From positions 1,309,690 through 1,373,689 of the forward strand of contig NZ_DF820425.1 in assembly GCF_000617845.2 (NCBI RefSeq): 64,000 nt of DNA, written 5' to 3'. Shown here piece after piece: positions 41,615 through 50,690 of this stretch. Every line of letters starts with the position of its first letter. Position 1 is the first letter of the stretch. Made by a program: the position numbers and the translations under genes. The notes under the pieces were generated by a model. It was given only the letters and a program-made list of their open reading frames with translations, was not told the DNA's origin and made no database searches. This stretch comes from Bradyrhizobium sp. DOA9 (lineage in GTDB: Bacteria > Pseudomonadota > Alphaproteobacteria > Rhizobiales > Xanthobacteraceae).

Positions 41615-44131
41615 ATGGAGCGATATTGGATGTTCCGCGTTTTCTCATGCCTTGCGGTCGAGCACGATTGGCGGCTCGTGGTGCTCGCTGGCCTGGTCTG
41701 CCTCGTTGCCAGCATTGTTGCCGTCAGCATCTTTCATCGTGCGATCGCGACGCGCGCGAGAACGCGGTGGATCTGGATCGCCATTGCCGGCGCGGCGATC
41801 GGATACGGAATCTGGGCGACACATTTCGTCGCGATGCTCGCCTACGAGCCTGGCGTTACGACGGGCTATGGCATCGTGCTGACGGCGTCTTCTCTTGCCG
41901 CGGCAATGCTCCTGACCTCGGTCGGCTTCGGCGTCGCGGTCGCCACCTCCGGACGGTGGCGCGCGGCGGCAGGGGGCATCATCATCGGCGGCGGCATTGC
42001 CAGCATGCACTATCTGGGGATGTGGGCGCTTGAAGTGCCGGGGCGAGTCTCCTGGTCCATGGACCTCGTGATCGTCTCGATCATCTTTGGCATGTGTCTC
42101 GGCTATGCCGCGCTGGCAGTCGCGCTCACCCATCAGGGCTATCGGGGCACGCTCGCAGCGGCAGTTCTGCTGACGCTGGCCATCGTGTCGCATCACTTCA
42201 CGGCCATGGGTGCCGTGCAGATCACACCAGATCCCACGCTCGCCACCGATACCCTCTCGCTGTCCTCGACCTTCCTCGCGCTCGTTATCGCCGGTGTGGC
42301 ATTGTCCGTGCTGGGAATGAGCCTGATCGGCGTGCTCGCCGATCGTCGTCTGGCAACCAGAACCGCCAAATTCGAAGAGATCATCAGCCAGCTTTCGGTC
42401 GCCCGGCAGCAGCTCGAAGGGTCGCAGAACGAGCTCAAGGAACAGAAGCTGAGGCTGGACACGGCCATCAACCACATGGTCGAGGGCCTTTGCATGTTCG
42501 ACGCCGAGAAGCGGCTCGTCATCTGCAACGAGCGTTACGCCCGGTTGTACCGGCTGCCGCCGGAACTGCTGCGCGCCGGAACTCCGCACGCCGACATCAT
42601 CAGACATCGCGTCACGAGCGGCGTACTCGAAGGCGAGGCCAGCGATTTCGCCGCCGAACGGCAGATCGCCAAGCTCGAGGCGCTGCCGATCCATGCCGTT
42701 TCGAGCCGCATCGACGCGTTCGCCGATGGGCGGCTGATCTGCGTGACGCGGCAGCCGATGGCCGGCGGCGGCTGGGTGGCCACGCACCTGGATGTCACCG
42801 AGCAACGCCGGTCCGAAGCCAAGATCACCTACATGGCGCAACACGATGCGTTGACGGAGCTGCCGAACCGCGTGCTGCTCAAAGCGCGGCTGGAGCCCGC
42901 TCTTGCCGATACACACGGCGGAAAGCTCCATCTGGCGGTTCTGCTGCTCGATCTCGACCGCTTCAAGGAGGTCAACGACACGCTCGGACATCCGGCGGGC
43001 GACCTGCTGCTGCGTTCGGTCGCCGCGCGCCTGCTGGGTTGCGTCAGGGAGACGACGTTCGTCGCCCGGCTGGGCGGCGACGAATTCGCCGTCGTCGATT
43101 ACGTGACCGATCCGGTTGCGGACGCGGCCTCTCTCGCCGAGGCGATCCATGCCGCGCTCAGCGAGCCGTTCGATCTCGGCGATCATCAGATCATCGTGGG
43201 CACCAGCATCGGGATCGCCGTTGCGCCCCAGGACGGCGCCGATTCCGACACGATCCTCAGGAGCGCGGATCTTGCCCTCTACTCGGCGAAGAGCGCCGGA
43301 CGCGGCGCATTCCGCTTCTTCGAGCCGGAGCTGGACCAGCTCCTGCGGTCGCGCCGCAACCTGGAGCGGGATCTGCGAAAGGCGCTTGCGAGAAGCGAAT
43401 TCGAGCTCCACTACCAGCCATTCGTCGACTTGAAGAGCGGCGAGACCTGCGGTCTCGAGGCGTTGCTGCGCTGGCATCATCCCGAGCGGGGTCTCGTCTC
43501 GCCCGGCGAATTCATTCCGGTCGCAGAGGAAACCGGCTTGATCCTGCCGCTGGGGGAATGGGTCTTGAGAACCGCCTGTGCCGAAGCGGCCAAATGGCGT
43601 TCCGACCTGAAGATCGCGGTCAACTTGTCTCCGGCGCAATTCAGGAGCAGGGAGCTGGTGTCGACGATCGTGGGCGCATTGGCGGCTTCGGGGATTGCGT
43701 CAGACCGGCTCGAGCTCGAGGTCACCGAAACCGTCATCATGCACGACAGCGGGACCGTATTCGCGGCACTCAGCCAGCTGCGCGAGCTCGGGGTGCGGAT
43801 TGCCCTCGACGATTTCGGCACTGGCTATTCGTCGCTCAGCTTCTTGCAGAGGTTTCCGTTCGACAAGGTCAAGATCGACCGCAGCTTCGTCAGCGAGCTG
43901 TCCAGTCCGATGGAGGAGTCCCGTCGGATCGCGCGGGCCGTGGTTCAATTCGCAACGAGCCTTGGCAAGACGTCCACCGCCGAAGGCGTCGAAACCGCCG
44001 AGCAGCTGGACATCCTGCGCCAGGAGGGCTGCGTCGAGGCGCAGGGCTTCCACCTCAGCCGGCCGATGCGGGCCTCGATGATCGCACGGCTGGTGGACCG
44101 AAAGGCCGAGGCCGGCGAGTATGCCGCATAG
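41615..44131 (+). CDS. MHYT-PAS-GGDEF-EAL bifunctional c-di-GMP protein
   Basis: The 838-residue protein has an N-terminal MHYT sensor with about seven helices and three His-rich repeats (GYGIWATHFVAMLAYE, ASMHYLGMWALEVPG, VSHHFTAMGAV), thought to bind metal, O2, CO or NO. A PAS-like region (about 280-400) precedes GGDEF (LGGDEFAV, no RxxD I-site) and EAL (GLEALLRWHHPERG, NLSPAQF, VTETVIM, DDFGTGYSSLSFL, KIDRSFV). Both catalytic domains are intact, so it can make or break c-di-GMP. ATG 41615 is preferred over a TTG 6 bp upstream. It stands alone. Confidence 0.93.
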   Translation: MERYWMFRVFSCLAVEHDWRLVVLAGLVCLVASIVAVSIFHRAIATRARTRWIWIAIAGAAIGYGIWATHFVAMLAYEPGVTTGYGIVLTASSLAAAMLLTSVGFGVAVATSGRWRAAAGGIIIGGGIASMHYLGMWALEVPGRVSWSMDLVIVSIIFGMCLGYAALAVALTHQGYRGTLAAAVLLTLAIVSHHFTAMGAVQITPDPTLATDTLSLSSTFLALVIAGVALSVLGMSLIGVLADRRLATRTAKFEEIISQLSVARQQLEGSQNELKEQKLRLDTAINHMVEGLCMFDAEKRLVICNERYARLYRLPPELLRAGTPHADIIRHRVTSGVLEGEASDFAAERQIAKLEALPIHAVSSRIDAFADGRLICVTRQPMAGGGWVATHLDVTEQRRSEAKITYMAQHDALTELPNRVLLKARLEPALADTHGGKLHLAVLLLDLDRFKEVNDTLGHPAGDLLLRSVAARLLGCVRETTFVARLGGDEFAVVDYVTDPVADAASLAEAIHAALSEPFDLGDHQIIVGTSIGIAVAPQDGADSDTILRSADLALYSAKSAGRGAFRFFEPELDQLLRSRRNLERDLRKALARSEFELHYQPFVDLKSGETCGLEALLRWHHPERGLVSPGEFIPVAEETGLILPLGEWVLRTACAEAAKWRSDLKIAVNLSPAQFRSRELVSTIVGALAASGIASDRLELEVTETVIMHDSGTVFAALSQLRELGVRIALDDFGTGYSSLSFLQRFPFDKVKIDRSFVSELSSPMEESRRIARAVVQFATSLGKTSTAEGVETAEQLDILRQEGCVEAQGFHLSRPMRASMIARLVDRKAEAGEYAA

Positions 44132-44145
44132 CTCGCGCGCGACGA

Positions 44146-44823
44146 TCACTGCAGCGGCGGATCGCCGCTGGTGCGCTTCTTGGCGAGGTCCATCTCCGTG
44201 ACGGCGATCAGGATCTCGGCGCGGGTCTTCAGGTCGGGCGCCTCCAGCATCGCCTGCTTCTCCGCAGGGCCATAGGGCGACATCATCGCCAACGCATTGA
44301 CCAGCGCCTCGTTGGGCGCGCTCTCGACGCCTTCCCAGTCGACCTTGAGATTGTTGGCCTTCAGGAAGTCCGCCAGCACCGCCAGCAGCGCCTCGCGGTC
44401 GACCTCCTCCTCGCCCATGCGCGCGGTGAAGTCGTTGGCGTAGGCGAAGAAGTCCACCTTGCACTGCCGATAGGCGGTGAGCACCTCGAGCTCCTCGACC
44501 ACCTTGAAGCGCGAAACGCCGGTGAGCTCGAGGATGTAGCGGCCGTCGCCGGATTCGGCGAGCTGTGTGATGCGGCCGACGCAGCCGACGCGGAACAGCG
44601 CCGGCTTGTCGGAATCCTTCCGTGAATGCGCGCCGTCGGGCTGGATCATGCCGATCAGGCGATGCCCGTCGCGGAAGGAATCGTCGACCATCGCAAGGTA
44701 GCGCGGCTCGAAGATGTTGAGCGGCATCTGGCCGCGGGGCAGCAGCAGCGCGCCCGGCAGCGGAAACACCGGGATGATCTCCGGGAGGTCGGCGGGCCCG
44801 CGATATTCGATGTTGATCGGCAT
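44146..44823 (-). CDS. Lon N-terminal (LAN) substrate-binding domain protein
   Basis: The 225-residue protein starts MPINIEYRGPADLPEIIPVFPLPGALLLPRGQMPLNIFEPRYLAMVDD, the clear Lon-N (LON substrate-binding) fold. It then has YILELTGVSRFKV and ends in a helical region without the ATPase or protease parts. Stand-alone LAN proteins are common in alphaproteobacteria; their role is unknown, perhaps binding unfolded substrates. It follows the CnoX-like thioredoxin gene by 34 bp on the same strand, and the pairing of these two genes supports a shared role in protein quality control. Confidence 0.92.
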   Translation of the reverse strand: MPINIEYRGPADLPEIIPVFPLPGALLLPRGQMPLNIFEPRYLAMVDDSFRDGHRLIGMIQPDGAHSRKDSDKPALFRVGCVGRITQLAESGDGRYILELTGVSRFKVVEELEVLTAYRQCKVDFFAYANDFTARMGEEEVDREALLAVLADFLKANNLKVDWEGVESAPNEALVNALAMMSPYGPAEKQAMLEAPDLKTRAEILIAVTEMDLAKKRTSGDPPLQ

Positions 44824-44857
44824 CTGCCCGGTCCCCCCTGGCCTCGCCAGCGCGTCT

Positions 44858-45781
44858 CTACGAAAACAGGATCGTCGACAAACGCTTGCGTCCCTCGACG
44901 GTTGCATCATCCGTGCCGCCCCAGGCCTCGAAGAACTGCACCAGCTGCTTGCGGGCGCCGTCGTCGTTCCATTTGCGGTCACGCTTGATGATCTCGAGCA
45001 GCTGCTCGGTCGCCGCCGCGCGATTGCCCTGGGCGTTGAGCGCGGTGGCGAGGTCGAATCTAGCTTGATGATCGAGCGGGTTTGCGGCGACTTTCTGTTC
45101 CAGCTCGGCAACCGGCCCGAGCGATTTCGCCTGCTCGGCGAGATCGATCGCGGTCTGCACGGCCTTCACGGCCGGGTCGTTGCGCTTGGATTCCGGCACC
45201 ATGGCCAGCGTCTGCTTGGCCTGCTCCATCGCGCCGGACACGGCGTAGCACTTGGCGAGGCCCGCAAGCGCCGCGATGTTGGTCGAATCATGCTGCAGCG
45301 CCTCGGCATAGATCTGCGCGGCCGCCGCCGCGTCGCCCTCGGCCAGCACTGCATCGGCCTCCTGCACGATCTCGGCGACGTTGACCTCGCCCGGCGCGGT
45401 GACGCCCTTGGTCAGCCGCTCGATGAAGGCGTTGACCTGGCTCTCCGGCACCGCGCCCATGAAGCCGTCGGCCGGCTGGCCGTTGACGAAGGCGATCACG
45501 GCCGGGATCGACTGGATGCCCATCTGGCCGGGGATCGCCGGATGATGGTCGATGTTCATCTTGACCAGCTTGACCTTGCCCTTGGCCGCCTTCACCGCCT
45601 TCTCCAGCACGGGGGTGAGCTGCTTGCAGGGGCCGCACCATTCCGCCCAGAAATCGATCAGCACGGGCTGGCGCTTCGATTCCTCGATGACGTCCTTCAC
45701 GAAGGTCTGGGTGGTGGTGTCCTTGATCAGGTCGGCCGCAGCCGGACCCGCCGCTCCGTTACCCTGGTCGATGATCGTCAC
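44858..45781 (-). CDS. CnoX/YbbN-like thioredoxin with TPR region
   Basis: The 307-residue protein has an N-terminal thioredoxin domain with an intact WCGPC (C49, C52). A long C-terminal TPR-like tail follows (AEIVQEADAVLAEGDAAAAAQIYAEALQHD, KCYAVSGAMEQAKQTLAMVP, LDHQARFDLATALNAQGNRAAATEQLLEIIKRDRKW). The family (CnoX, formerly YbbN) are holdase chaperones that protect proteins from over-oxidation; E. coli has lost the CxxC but this protein keeps it. It heads a two-gene unit with the Lon-N protein. Confidence 0.92.
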   Translation of the reverse strand: MTIIDQGNGAAGPAAADLIKDTTTQTFVKDVIEESKRQPVLIDFWAEWCGPCKQLTPVLEKAVKAAKGKVKLVKMNIDHHPAIPGQMGIQSIPAVIAFVNGQPADGFMGAVPESQVNAFIERLTKGVTAPGEVNVAEIVQEADAVLAEGDAAAAAQIYAEALQHDSTNIAALAGLAKCYAVSGAMEQAKQTLAMVPESKRNDPAVKAVQTAIDLAEQAKSLGPVAELEQKVAANPLDHQARFDLATALNAQGNRAAATEQLLEIIKRDRKWNDDGARKQLVQFFEAWGGTDDATVEGRKRLSTILFS

Positions 45782-46053
45782 GGGATTCCCTCGTCATGTC
45801 TGGAATGGCGGCTCTTTAGCACGCCGCCGCGTCATATGCTTGTGGTCGGCTCCTAAATTGGGCCGAATGGGCCGAATTTCAATCCAGGCCCGCCGATTCG
45901 CCGGTTCCGGGACGTTTCCGGTCGATTTGGGCCAGCTTCGAGCTCCATATGGGGCCCGAATTGCGAATTGATGCCGCCCGTAGCTGTTGCATTCCCCTCC
46001 CGCTTTTGGCATACGACAGCCGTTGCCGGCGCGTCACGCGACCGACACAGGAT

Positions 46054-46128
<75 letters not shown>

Positions 46129-46201
46129 GTTTTCTCCAGAGCATCCAGCCAAACCGGATCGGGCCGCGGTTTTTCGCGCCGCTGGCTGGGTGGAGTCTCT
46201 C

Positions 46202-47188
46202 ATGACAATCCTGGTTACGGGTAGCGCGGGCCACCTCGGTGAAGCCATTCTCCGGACGTTGCGCGGGCGCGGCTTGCCTGCCCGCGGGCTCGATCTCAAG
46301 CCCTCCCCCTTCACCGATTCCGTCGGCTCCATCGTCGATCCCGGCTTCGTGCGGCGCCAGATCGACGGCGTCTCCGCCGTGATCCACACCGCGACGCTGC
46401 ACAAGCCGCATGTGGCGACCCATTCCAAGCAGGATTTTGTCGACACCAACATCACCGGCACGCTCAACCTGCTCGAGGCGGCCTCGGCCGCCGGCGTGAA
46501 GAGTTTTGTCTTCACCAGCACCACCAGCGCGTTCGGCTCGCAGCTGCGGCCCGAGGCGGGACAGGCGGCGGTGTGGGTCACCGAGGAGCTGCCGTCGGTG
46601 CCGAAGAACATCTACGGCACGACCAAGCTGATGGCTGAAAACCTCTGCGAGCTGTTCTTTCGCGAGCGCGCCCTGCCGATTGTTGCCTTACGGACCTCGC
46701 GCTTCTTTCCGGAGGACGACGACGATCCGGCTGTGCGGTCGGCCTACACGCTGGAGAACGCGCAGGCCAACGAGCTGCTCTATCGCCGGCTGGATATCGC
46801 GGACGCGGTGAGCGCGCATCTGGCCGCCGTCGAGCGCGCGCCCGGCATCGGGTTCGCGCGCTACATCGTCTCGGCGACGAGCCCGTTCGAGCAACGTCAT
46901 CTCGGAGCGTTGGCGCGCGATGCCGCCGCTGTCGTGCGCGAGCTCTATCCGGAGTGCGCGCAGCTCTATGCGGCGCGCGGTTGGCGGCTCTTCCCCGCGA
47001 TCGATCGCGTCTATGTCAACGAGCGCGCGCGGCGGGAGCTCGGCTGGCGGCCCGAATTCGACTTCGCGCATGTGCTGCGCTCCTTGCGCGATGGCCGCGA
47101 TTTCCGCAGCACGCTGGCGCGCGAGGTCGGATCGAAAGGCTATCATGACACGCTGTTCGACGACGGACCCTACCCCGTCGCCCCGTGA
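46202..47188 (+). CDS. NAD-dependent epimerase/dehydratase (extended SDR)
   Basis: The 328-residue protein has the nucleotide-binding motif VTGSAGHLGEAILR at residues 5-18, the VIHTATLHKPHV segment, the active-site Ser region (FVFTSTTSAFGSQLRPEAG) and IYGTTKLMAENL with the YxxxK catalytic pair. It fits extended SDR sugar-nucleotide epimerases/dehydratases; the substrate is unknown. ATG 46202 is chosen (GGAG upstream) over a GTG 12 bp earlier. It lies 74 bp downstream of tRNA-Gly and could be transcribed from there, but no promoter was identified. Confidence 0.9.
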   Translation: MTILVTGSAGHLGEAILRTLRGRGLPARGLDLKPSPFTDSVGSIVDPGFVRRQIDGVSAVIHTATLHKPHVATHSKQDFVDTNITGTLNLLEAASAAGVKSFVFTSTTSAFGSQLRPEAGQAAVWVTEELPSVPKNIYGTTKLMAENLCELFFRERALPIVALRTSRFFPEDDDDPAVRSAYTLENAQANELLYRRLDIADAVSAHLAAVERAPGIGFARYIVSATSPFEQRHLGALARDAAAVVRELYPECAQLYAARGWRLFPAIDRVYVNERARRELGWRPEFDFAHVLRSLRDGRDFRSTLAREVGSKGYHDTLFDDGPYPVAP

Positions 47189-47571
47189 GCGGCTGTCGCT
47201 GATTTAGTCGATACTTCAATTGACTGTCCGGCGTCACCGCGAGCGGCTCAACTTGCGCCGGTCTACTGTGCATGGGGTTGTTTTCGCACTTTTGTATGTC
47301 CAACCCCTCGTGCGGCCTCGACACCGAGGCGCCTTTGCTCTTGATTCCGCGTTGCAGCGCGAGGCGCGGTCGTCGCAGCGTTCATCCGTTCATTCACATT
47401 CCGTCTCAATTTTTGCCGCGCGCAGCCGCGCTGCATCCGGCGCGCTTCTCATGATGGGCAGATGTGCTAACCTTTTTGCGCCTGTCGTCCCGACGGGCTC
47501 AAAACTTCGCCTCTCGACTAGCAAAACAAAATAACGCGCAGCCCCGACGGCTGCCTTAGGGGAGTGATGCG
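47189..47571. other. Non-coding gap with a repeated 23-mer
   Basis: There is no protein-like open frame. The 23-bp sequence of 7375-7397 recurs at 47263-47285. The rest, including the GC-rich stretch to 47520, shows no recognisable structure. The gene that follows has GGGGAG 9 bases before its start. Confidence 0.5.
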
Positions 47572-48846
47572 ATGACATCGATGTTCCATCGATCAATGTT
47601 GGCGCTTGCGGCCGTGGCCCTTCTCGCGGGGACTAGTGCCGGCAATGCGCAGCAGCAGGACAAGAACAAGCCGCTGAAGAAATACGAATCCGGCACCAAG
47701 GAGTTCTGGACCCACCCGCCGGACGATTGGTTCCTCGGCGACGAGACCGAGGCGCAGAAGGGCCTCGCGCCGCCGTCGGGCCCGCCGACCGGCGCCTCCG
47801 ATGCCGAGCTCGCCAACATCGTCAAGAAGATCAAGCTGCCGCCGGGCTTCAAGATCGAGGTCTACGCCTCCGGCGTGCTGGCCGCGCGGCAGATGGCCTG
47901 GGGTGACAAGGGCACGCTGTTCGTCGGCTCGTTCGGTCTCGGCAATGTCTATGCGATCAAGGACAACAACGGAAAGAAGGAGGTCAAGACCGTCCTCAAG
48001 GGCCTCAACATGCCCACCGGTCTCGCCTTCAGGGACGGCGCGCTCTATGTCATCGCCGTCGACAAGCTGATCCGCTACGACAACGCCGAAGCCAATCTCG
48101 ACAATCTCGGTCAGGGCAAGGTCGTCTATGACGACATGCCGTCCTATGCCGCGCATGGCTGGAAATACATCGCGGTCGACAAGGAAGGCTGGTTCTTCCT
48201 GCCGTTCGGACCGCCCTTCAACATCGGCATTCCGCCGACCAGCGTGTCGCAGATCCGGCGCGTCGATCCCAAGACCGGCAACGCCGAAATCTGGGCGCTC
48301 GGCGTCCGCAACTCGGTCGGCGGCGACGTCGATCCGCGCACCGGCAAGCTCTGGTTCACCGAGAATGCTCGCGACTGGATCAGCGATGATCTGCCCTCGG
48401 ACAAGCTGAACATGATCAACCGGATCGGCGAGCATTTCGGCTATCCTTATTGCCATCAGGGCAATCTGCCCGATGACAAGTTCGCGATGGGCCACAAGTG
48501 CTCGGAGTTCACGCCGCCGGTGCTGAATCTCGGCGCCCATGTCGCGCCGCTCGGCATGAAGTTCTACACCGGCGACCAATTCCCCGCCGACTACAAGAAC
48601 AACATCCTGATCGCCGAGCACGGCTCCTGGAATCGCCACAAGTACCAGGGCGCGCGCATCGTGCGCGTGATCGTCGGGCCCGACGGCAAGAACCCGAAGC
48701 AGGAGATCTTCGCCTCCGGCTGGCTCGAGGGCGACCAGGGCTATCTCGGCCGTCCCAACGACATCATCCTTGCCAAGGACGGATCGATCCTCGTTGCCGA
48801 CGACTGGGCCGGCGCGATCTACCGCATCAGCTACAGCAAGAAGTAG
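47572..48846 (+). CDS. PQQ-type soluble sugar dehydrogenase (sorbosone dehydrogenase-like)
   Basis: The 424-residue protein has a signal peptide (MLALAAVALLAGTSAGNAQQQ). The beta-propeller has LPPGFKIEVYASGVLAARQMAWGDKGTLFVGS, VRNSVGGDVDPRTGKLWFTENARDW, GEHFGYPYCHQGNLPD and RPNDIILAKDGSILVADDWAGAIYRISY, all typical of the GDH/sorbosone dehydrogenase group that uses PQQ in the periplasm. The downstream dihaem cytochrome c (gap 170 bp) is a likely electron acceptor. The sugar or alcohol substrate is unknown. Confidence 0.9.
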   Translation: MTSMFHRSMLALAAVALLAGTSAGNAQQQDKNKPLKKYESGTKEFWTHPPDDWFLGDETEAQKGLAPPSGPPTGASDAELANIVKKIKLPPGFKIEVYASGVLAARQMAWGDKGTLFVGSFGLGNVYAIKDNNGKKEVKTVLKGLNMPTGLAFRDGALYVIAVDKLIRYDNAEANLDNLGQGKVVYDDMPSYAAHGWKYIAVDKEGWFFLPFGPPFNIGIPPTSVSQIRRVDPKTGNAEIWALGVRNSVGGDVDPRTGKLWFTENARDWISDDLPSDKLNMINRIGEHFGYPYCHQGNLPDDKFAMGHKCSEFTPPVLNLGAHVAPLGMKFYTGDQFPADYKNNILIAEHGSWNRHKYQGARIVRVIVGPDGKNPKQEIFASGWLEGDQGYLGRPNDIILAKDGSILVADDWAGAIYRISYSKK

Positions 48847-48913
48847 CGCACCTGACGGAGAGGCTGCGACCAGTTCACGGTGGCAGCCTCTTTGGCTTGC
48901 GATGGAACACGGT

Positions 48914-49000
48914 CGTCATGCCCGGACTTGATCCGGGATCCATCAACGAGAAACTTTCTGCAAAATGGATGGATCGCCGGGTCGAGCCCGGCAATGACGG
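48914..49000. repeat. Palindromic repeat between the dehydrogenase and cytochrome genes
   Basis: CGTCATGCCCGGACTTGATCCGGG with ATCCAT (left) pairs with ATGGAT and GGTCGAGCCCGGCAATGACGG. It is the same family as 24038-24123. Confidence 0.8.
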
Positions 49001-49016
49001 TCGGAGAGATTGAGAC

Positions 49017-49598
49017 ATGCGGGTCGTTGGGTTTGGAATTCTGTCGGCGGCGCTCCTGCTCGCGCCGGCTGCTACGGCTGCCGACAATGCCGCGATCAAG
49101 GAGAAAGCCGCCGCCTGCGCCGGCTGTCACGGCGAGAACGGCATCTCGCAGACCGAGAACGTCCCCTCGCTCGCCGGTCAGCCCGATCAATTCCTGCAAT
49201 GGCAGCTCGTGTTCTTCCGCGCCGGCTCGCGCAAGAACGATCAGATGCAACCCATCGTCGAAGGGATCACCAACGAGGACATCCGCAATTTCGGCGCTTA
49301 CTTCGCCTCGCTGACACCGCCGAAGGGACCAGAGGACGGGGATCCGGACCTGTCGAAAAAGGGCGCACAGGTCGCTGCCGGCCGCCGCTGCGCCTCATGT
49401 CACACCGACAGCTATGCCGGCACCAAGGCGGTGGCGCGGCTCGCGGGCCAGCGCGAGGAATATCTCGTCAAGGCGCTGCACGACTACAAGGCCGGCCAGC
49501 GTGTCGGCGGCGGCGTCGCGGCGATGGCGGATGTCGCCTATCACATGAGCGACGAGGAGATCACCGCCGTCTCGCACTATCTCGCGCATCTGAAATAG
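49017..49598 (+). CDS. Dihaem c-type cytochrome (c4-like)
   Basis: The 193-residue periplasmic protein has a signal peptide (GFGILSAALLLAPAATAAD) and two haem sites, CAGCHGENG and CASCHTDSY, each with a distal Met-type ligand region (SLAGQPDQFLQWQLVFFRAGSR; YKAGQRVGGGVAAM). The two-domain repeat fits cytochrome c4. It follows a PQQ-type dehydrogenase on the same strand and probably accepts its electrons. An intergenic repeat lies between the two. Confidence 0.93.
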   Translation: MRVVGFGILSAALLLAPAATAADNAAIKEKAAACAGCHGENGISQTENVPSLAGQPDQFLQWQLVFFRAGSRKNDQMQPIVEGITNEDIRNFGAYFASLTPPKGPEDGDPDLSKKGAQVAAGRRCASCHTDSYAGTKAVARLAGQREEYLVKALHDYKAGQRVGGGVAAMADVAYHMSDEEITAVSHYLAHLK

Positions 49599-49667
49599 CG
49601 CGGAGCTGTTTCGGCAAGCCCGCGGCGCGCGTAGCGCGAGGCCGGGACGACAGCGGTATATGACGCC

Positions 49668-50591
49668 CTACCCCGCCCGCTGCCGCTCATACGCCTTCAG
49701 ATGCGTATACGCGATGCGCAGCTTCGGCACCGGCACCTTAGCGGCGTCGGCGCGCGCGATGAGATCGCCGACGACGTGGTCGGCTTCGACAGGCAGGCCC
49801 GCCTTGATGTCGCGGAACATCGACGCTGTCAACGGCGAGCCCTCGGTGGTGAGATTACCTTTGACGCGCTCGAAGAACGGCCCGCCCGGTGGGTAGCCCG
49901 ATGCAGCTGCGACCGCGCTGGTCTCATCGAGCATGCCGAGCAGGAAATCCCGGCCGCCGGGCGCGGCGAGGATGTTGCCGACGGACGTCCGCATCAGGCT
50001 GGTGCTTGCCGCGAGCGAGGACAGGAACACCCACTTCTCCCACATGTCCTGCATGATGTTCTGGCTGGCGCTGGCGCCGTTGATGCCGCTCTTGAAGGCC
50101 TCGTCGATCGCCTTCACCCGGTCCGACGTCCCGCCGTCGCGCTCGCCGTAGGTGATCGACTGCATCGGCTGCAGCTGCACCACCTCGCGCTTCTCGTTCA
50201 GCGTCGCGGCGATGGCGCAGAGGCCGCCGAGCACGCGCTCCTTGCCGAACCTCGCATCCAGCGTGTCGAGATGCTTCATGCCGTTGAGCATCGGGATGAT
50301 CGCGGTGTTGGGCCCGACCGCCGGGGCGAACGATTTGATGGCATCGTCGAGGTCGAACGCCTTGCAGCTGAGCAGCACGACGTCGAACTTGTCCTTGAGT
50401 GCGTCGGCCTGAACCGTCGGCGGATTCTTCAGGGTCACATCGCCGTTCGGGCTCTTGATGACGAGACCGGCGCTTGCGAGCTCGCCGGCGCGGCGCGGCC
50501 TGACCAGGAAGGTGACGTCGCGGCCGGCCTGCAACAGCCTGCCGCCGAAATAGCCGCCGATGGCGCCGGCGCCGACCACGAGGATGCGCAT
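49668..50591 (-). CDS. panE: 2-Dehydropantoate 2-reductase (ketopantoate reductase)
   Basis: The 307-residue NADPH enzyme of pantothenate synthesis has MRILVVGAGAIGGYFGGRLLQAGRDVTFLVRP (nucleotide-binding), VLLSCKAFDLDDAIKSFAP, IIPMLNGMKHLD and the KWVFLSSLAAS segment with the catalytic Lys. It ends ...ADHVVGDLIARADAAKVPVPKLRIAYTHLKAYERQ. Many ApbA/PanE homologues have other substrates, so the exact keto acid is not certain. It stands alone and is convergent with the cytochrome gene, 69 bp away. Confidence 0.88.
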   Translation of the reverse strand: MRILVVGAGAIGGYFGGRLLQAGRDVTFLVRPRRAGELASAGLVIKSPNGDVTLKNPPTVQADALKDKFDVVLLSCKAFDLDDAIKSFAPAVGPNTAIIPMLNGMKHLDTLDARFGKERVLGGLCAIAATLNEKREVVQLQPMQSITYGERDGGTSDRVKAIDEAFKSGINGASASQNIMQDMWEKWVFLSSLAASTSLMRTSVGNILAAPGGRDFLLGMLDETSAVAAASGYPPGGPFFERVKGNLTTEGSPLTASMFRDIKAGLPVEADHVVGDLIARADAAKVPVPKLRIAYTHLKAYERQRAG

Positions 50592-50612
50592 GAGAGAACT
50601 CCGCTTTTACTA

Positions 50613-50685
50613 TTGGCGAATGGCGAATAGGGAGTAGCGAATAGCGGACGCGATTTCCACTCGCTATTCGCTACCCGCCATTCGC
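50613..50685. repeat. Palindrome (ATTCGCTA family), copy 2
   Basis: TTGGCGAATGGCGAATAGGGAGTAGCGAATAGCG on the left pairs with CGCTATTCGCTACCCGCCATTCGC on the right. It is related to 38909-38962 and lies between panE and the following gene, both leftward. Confidence 0.7.
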
Positions 50686-50690
50686 GCGCT

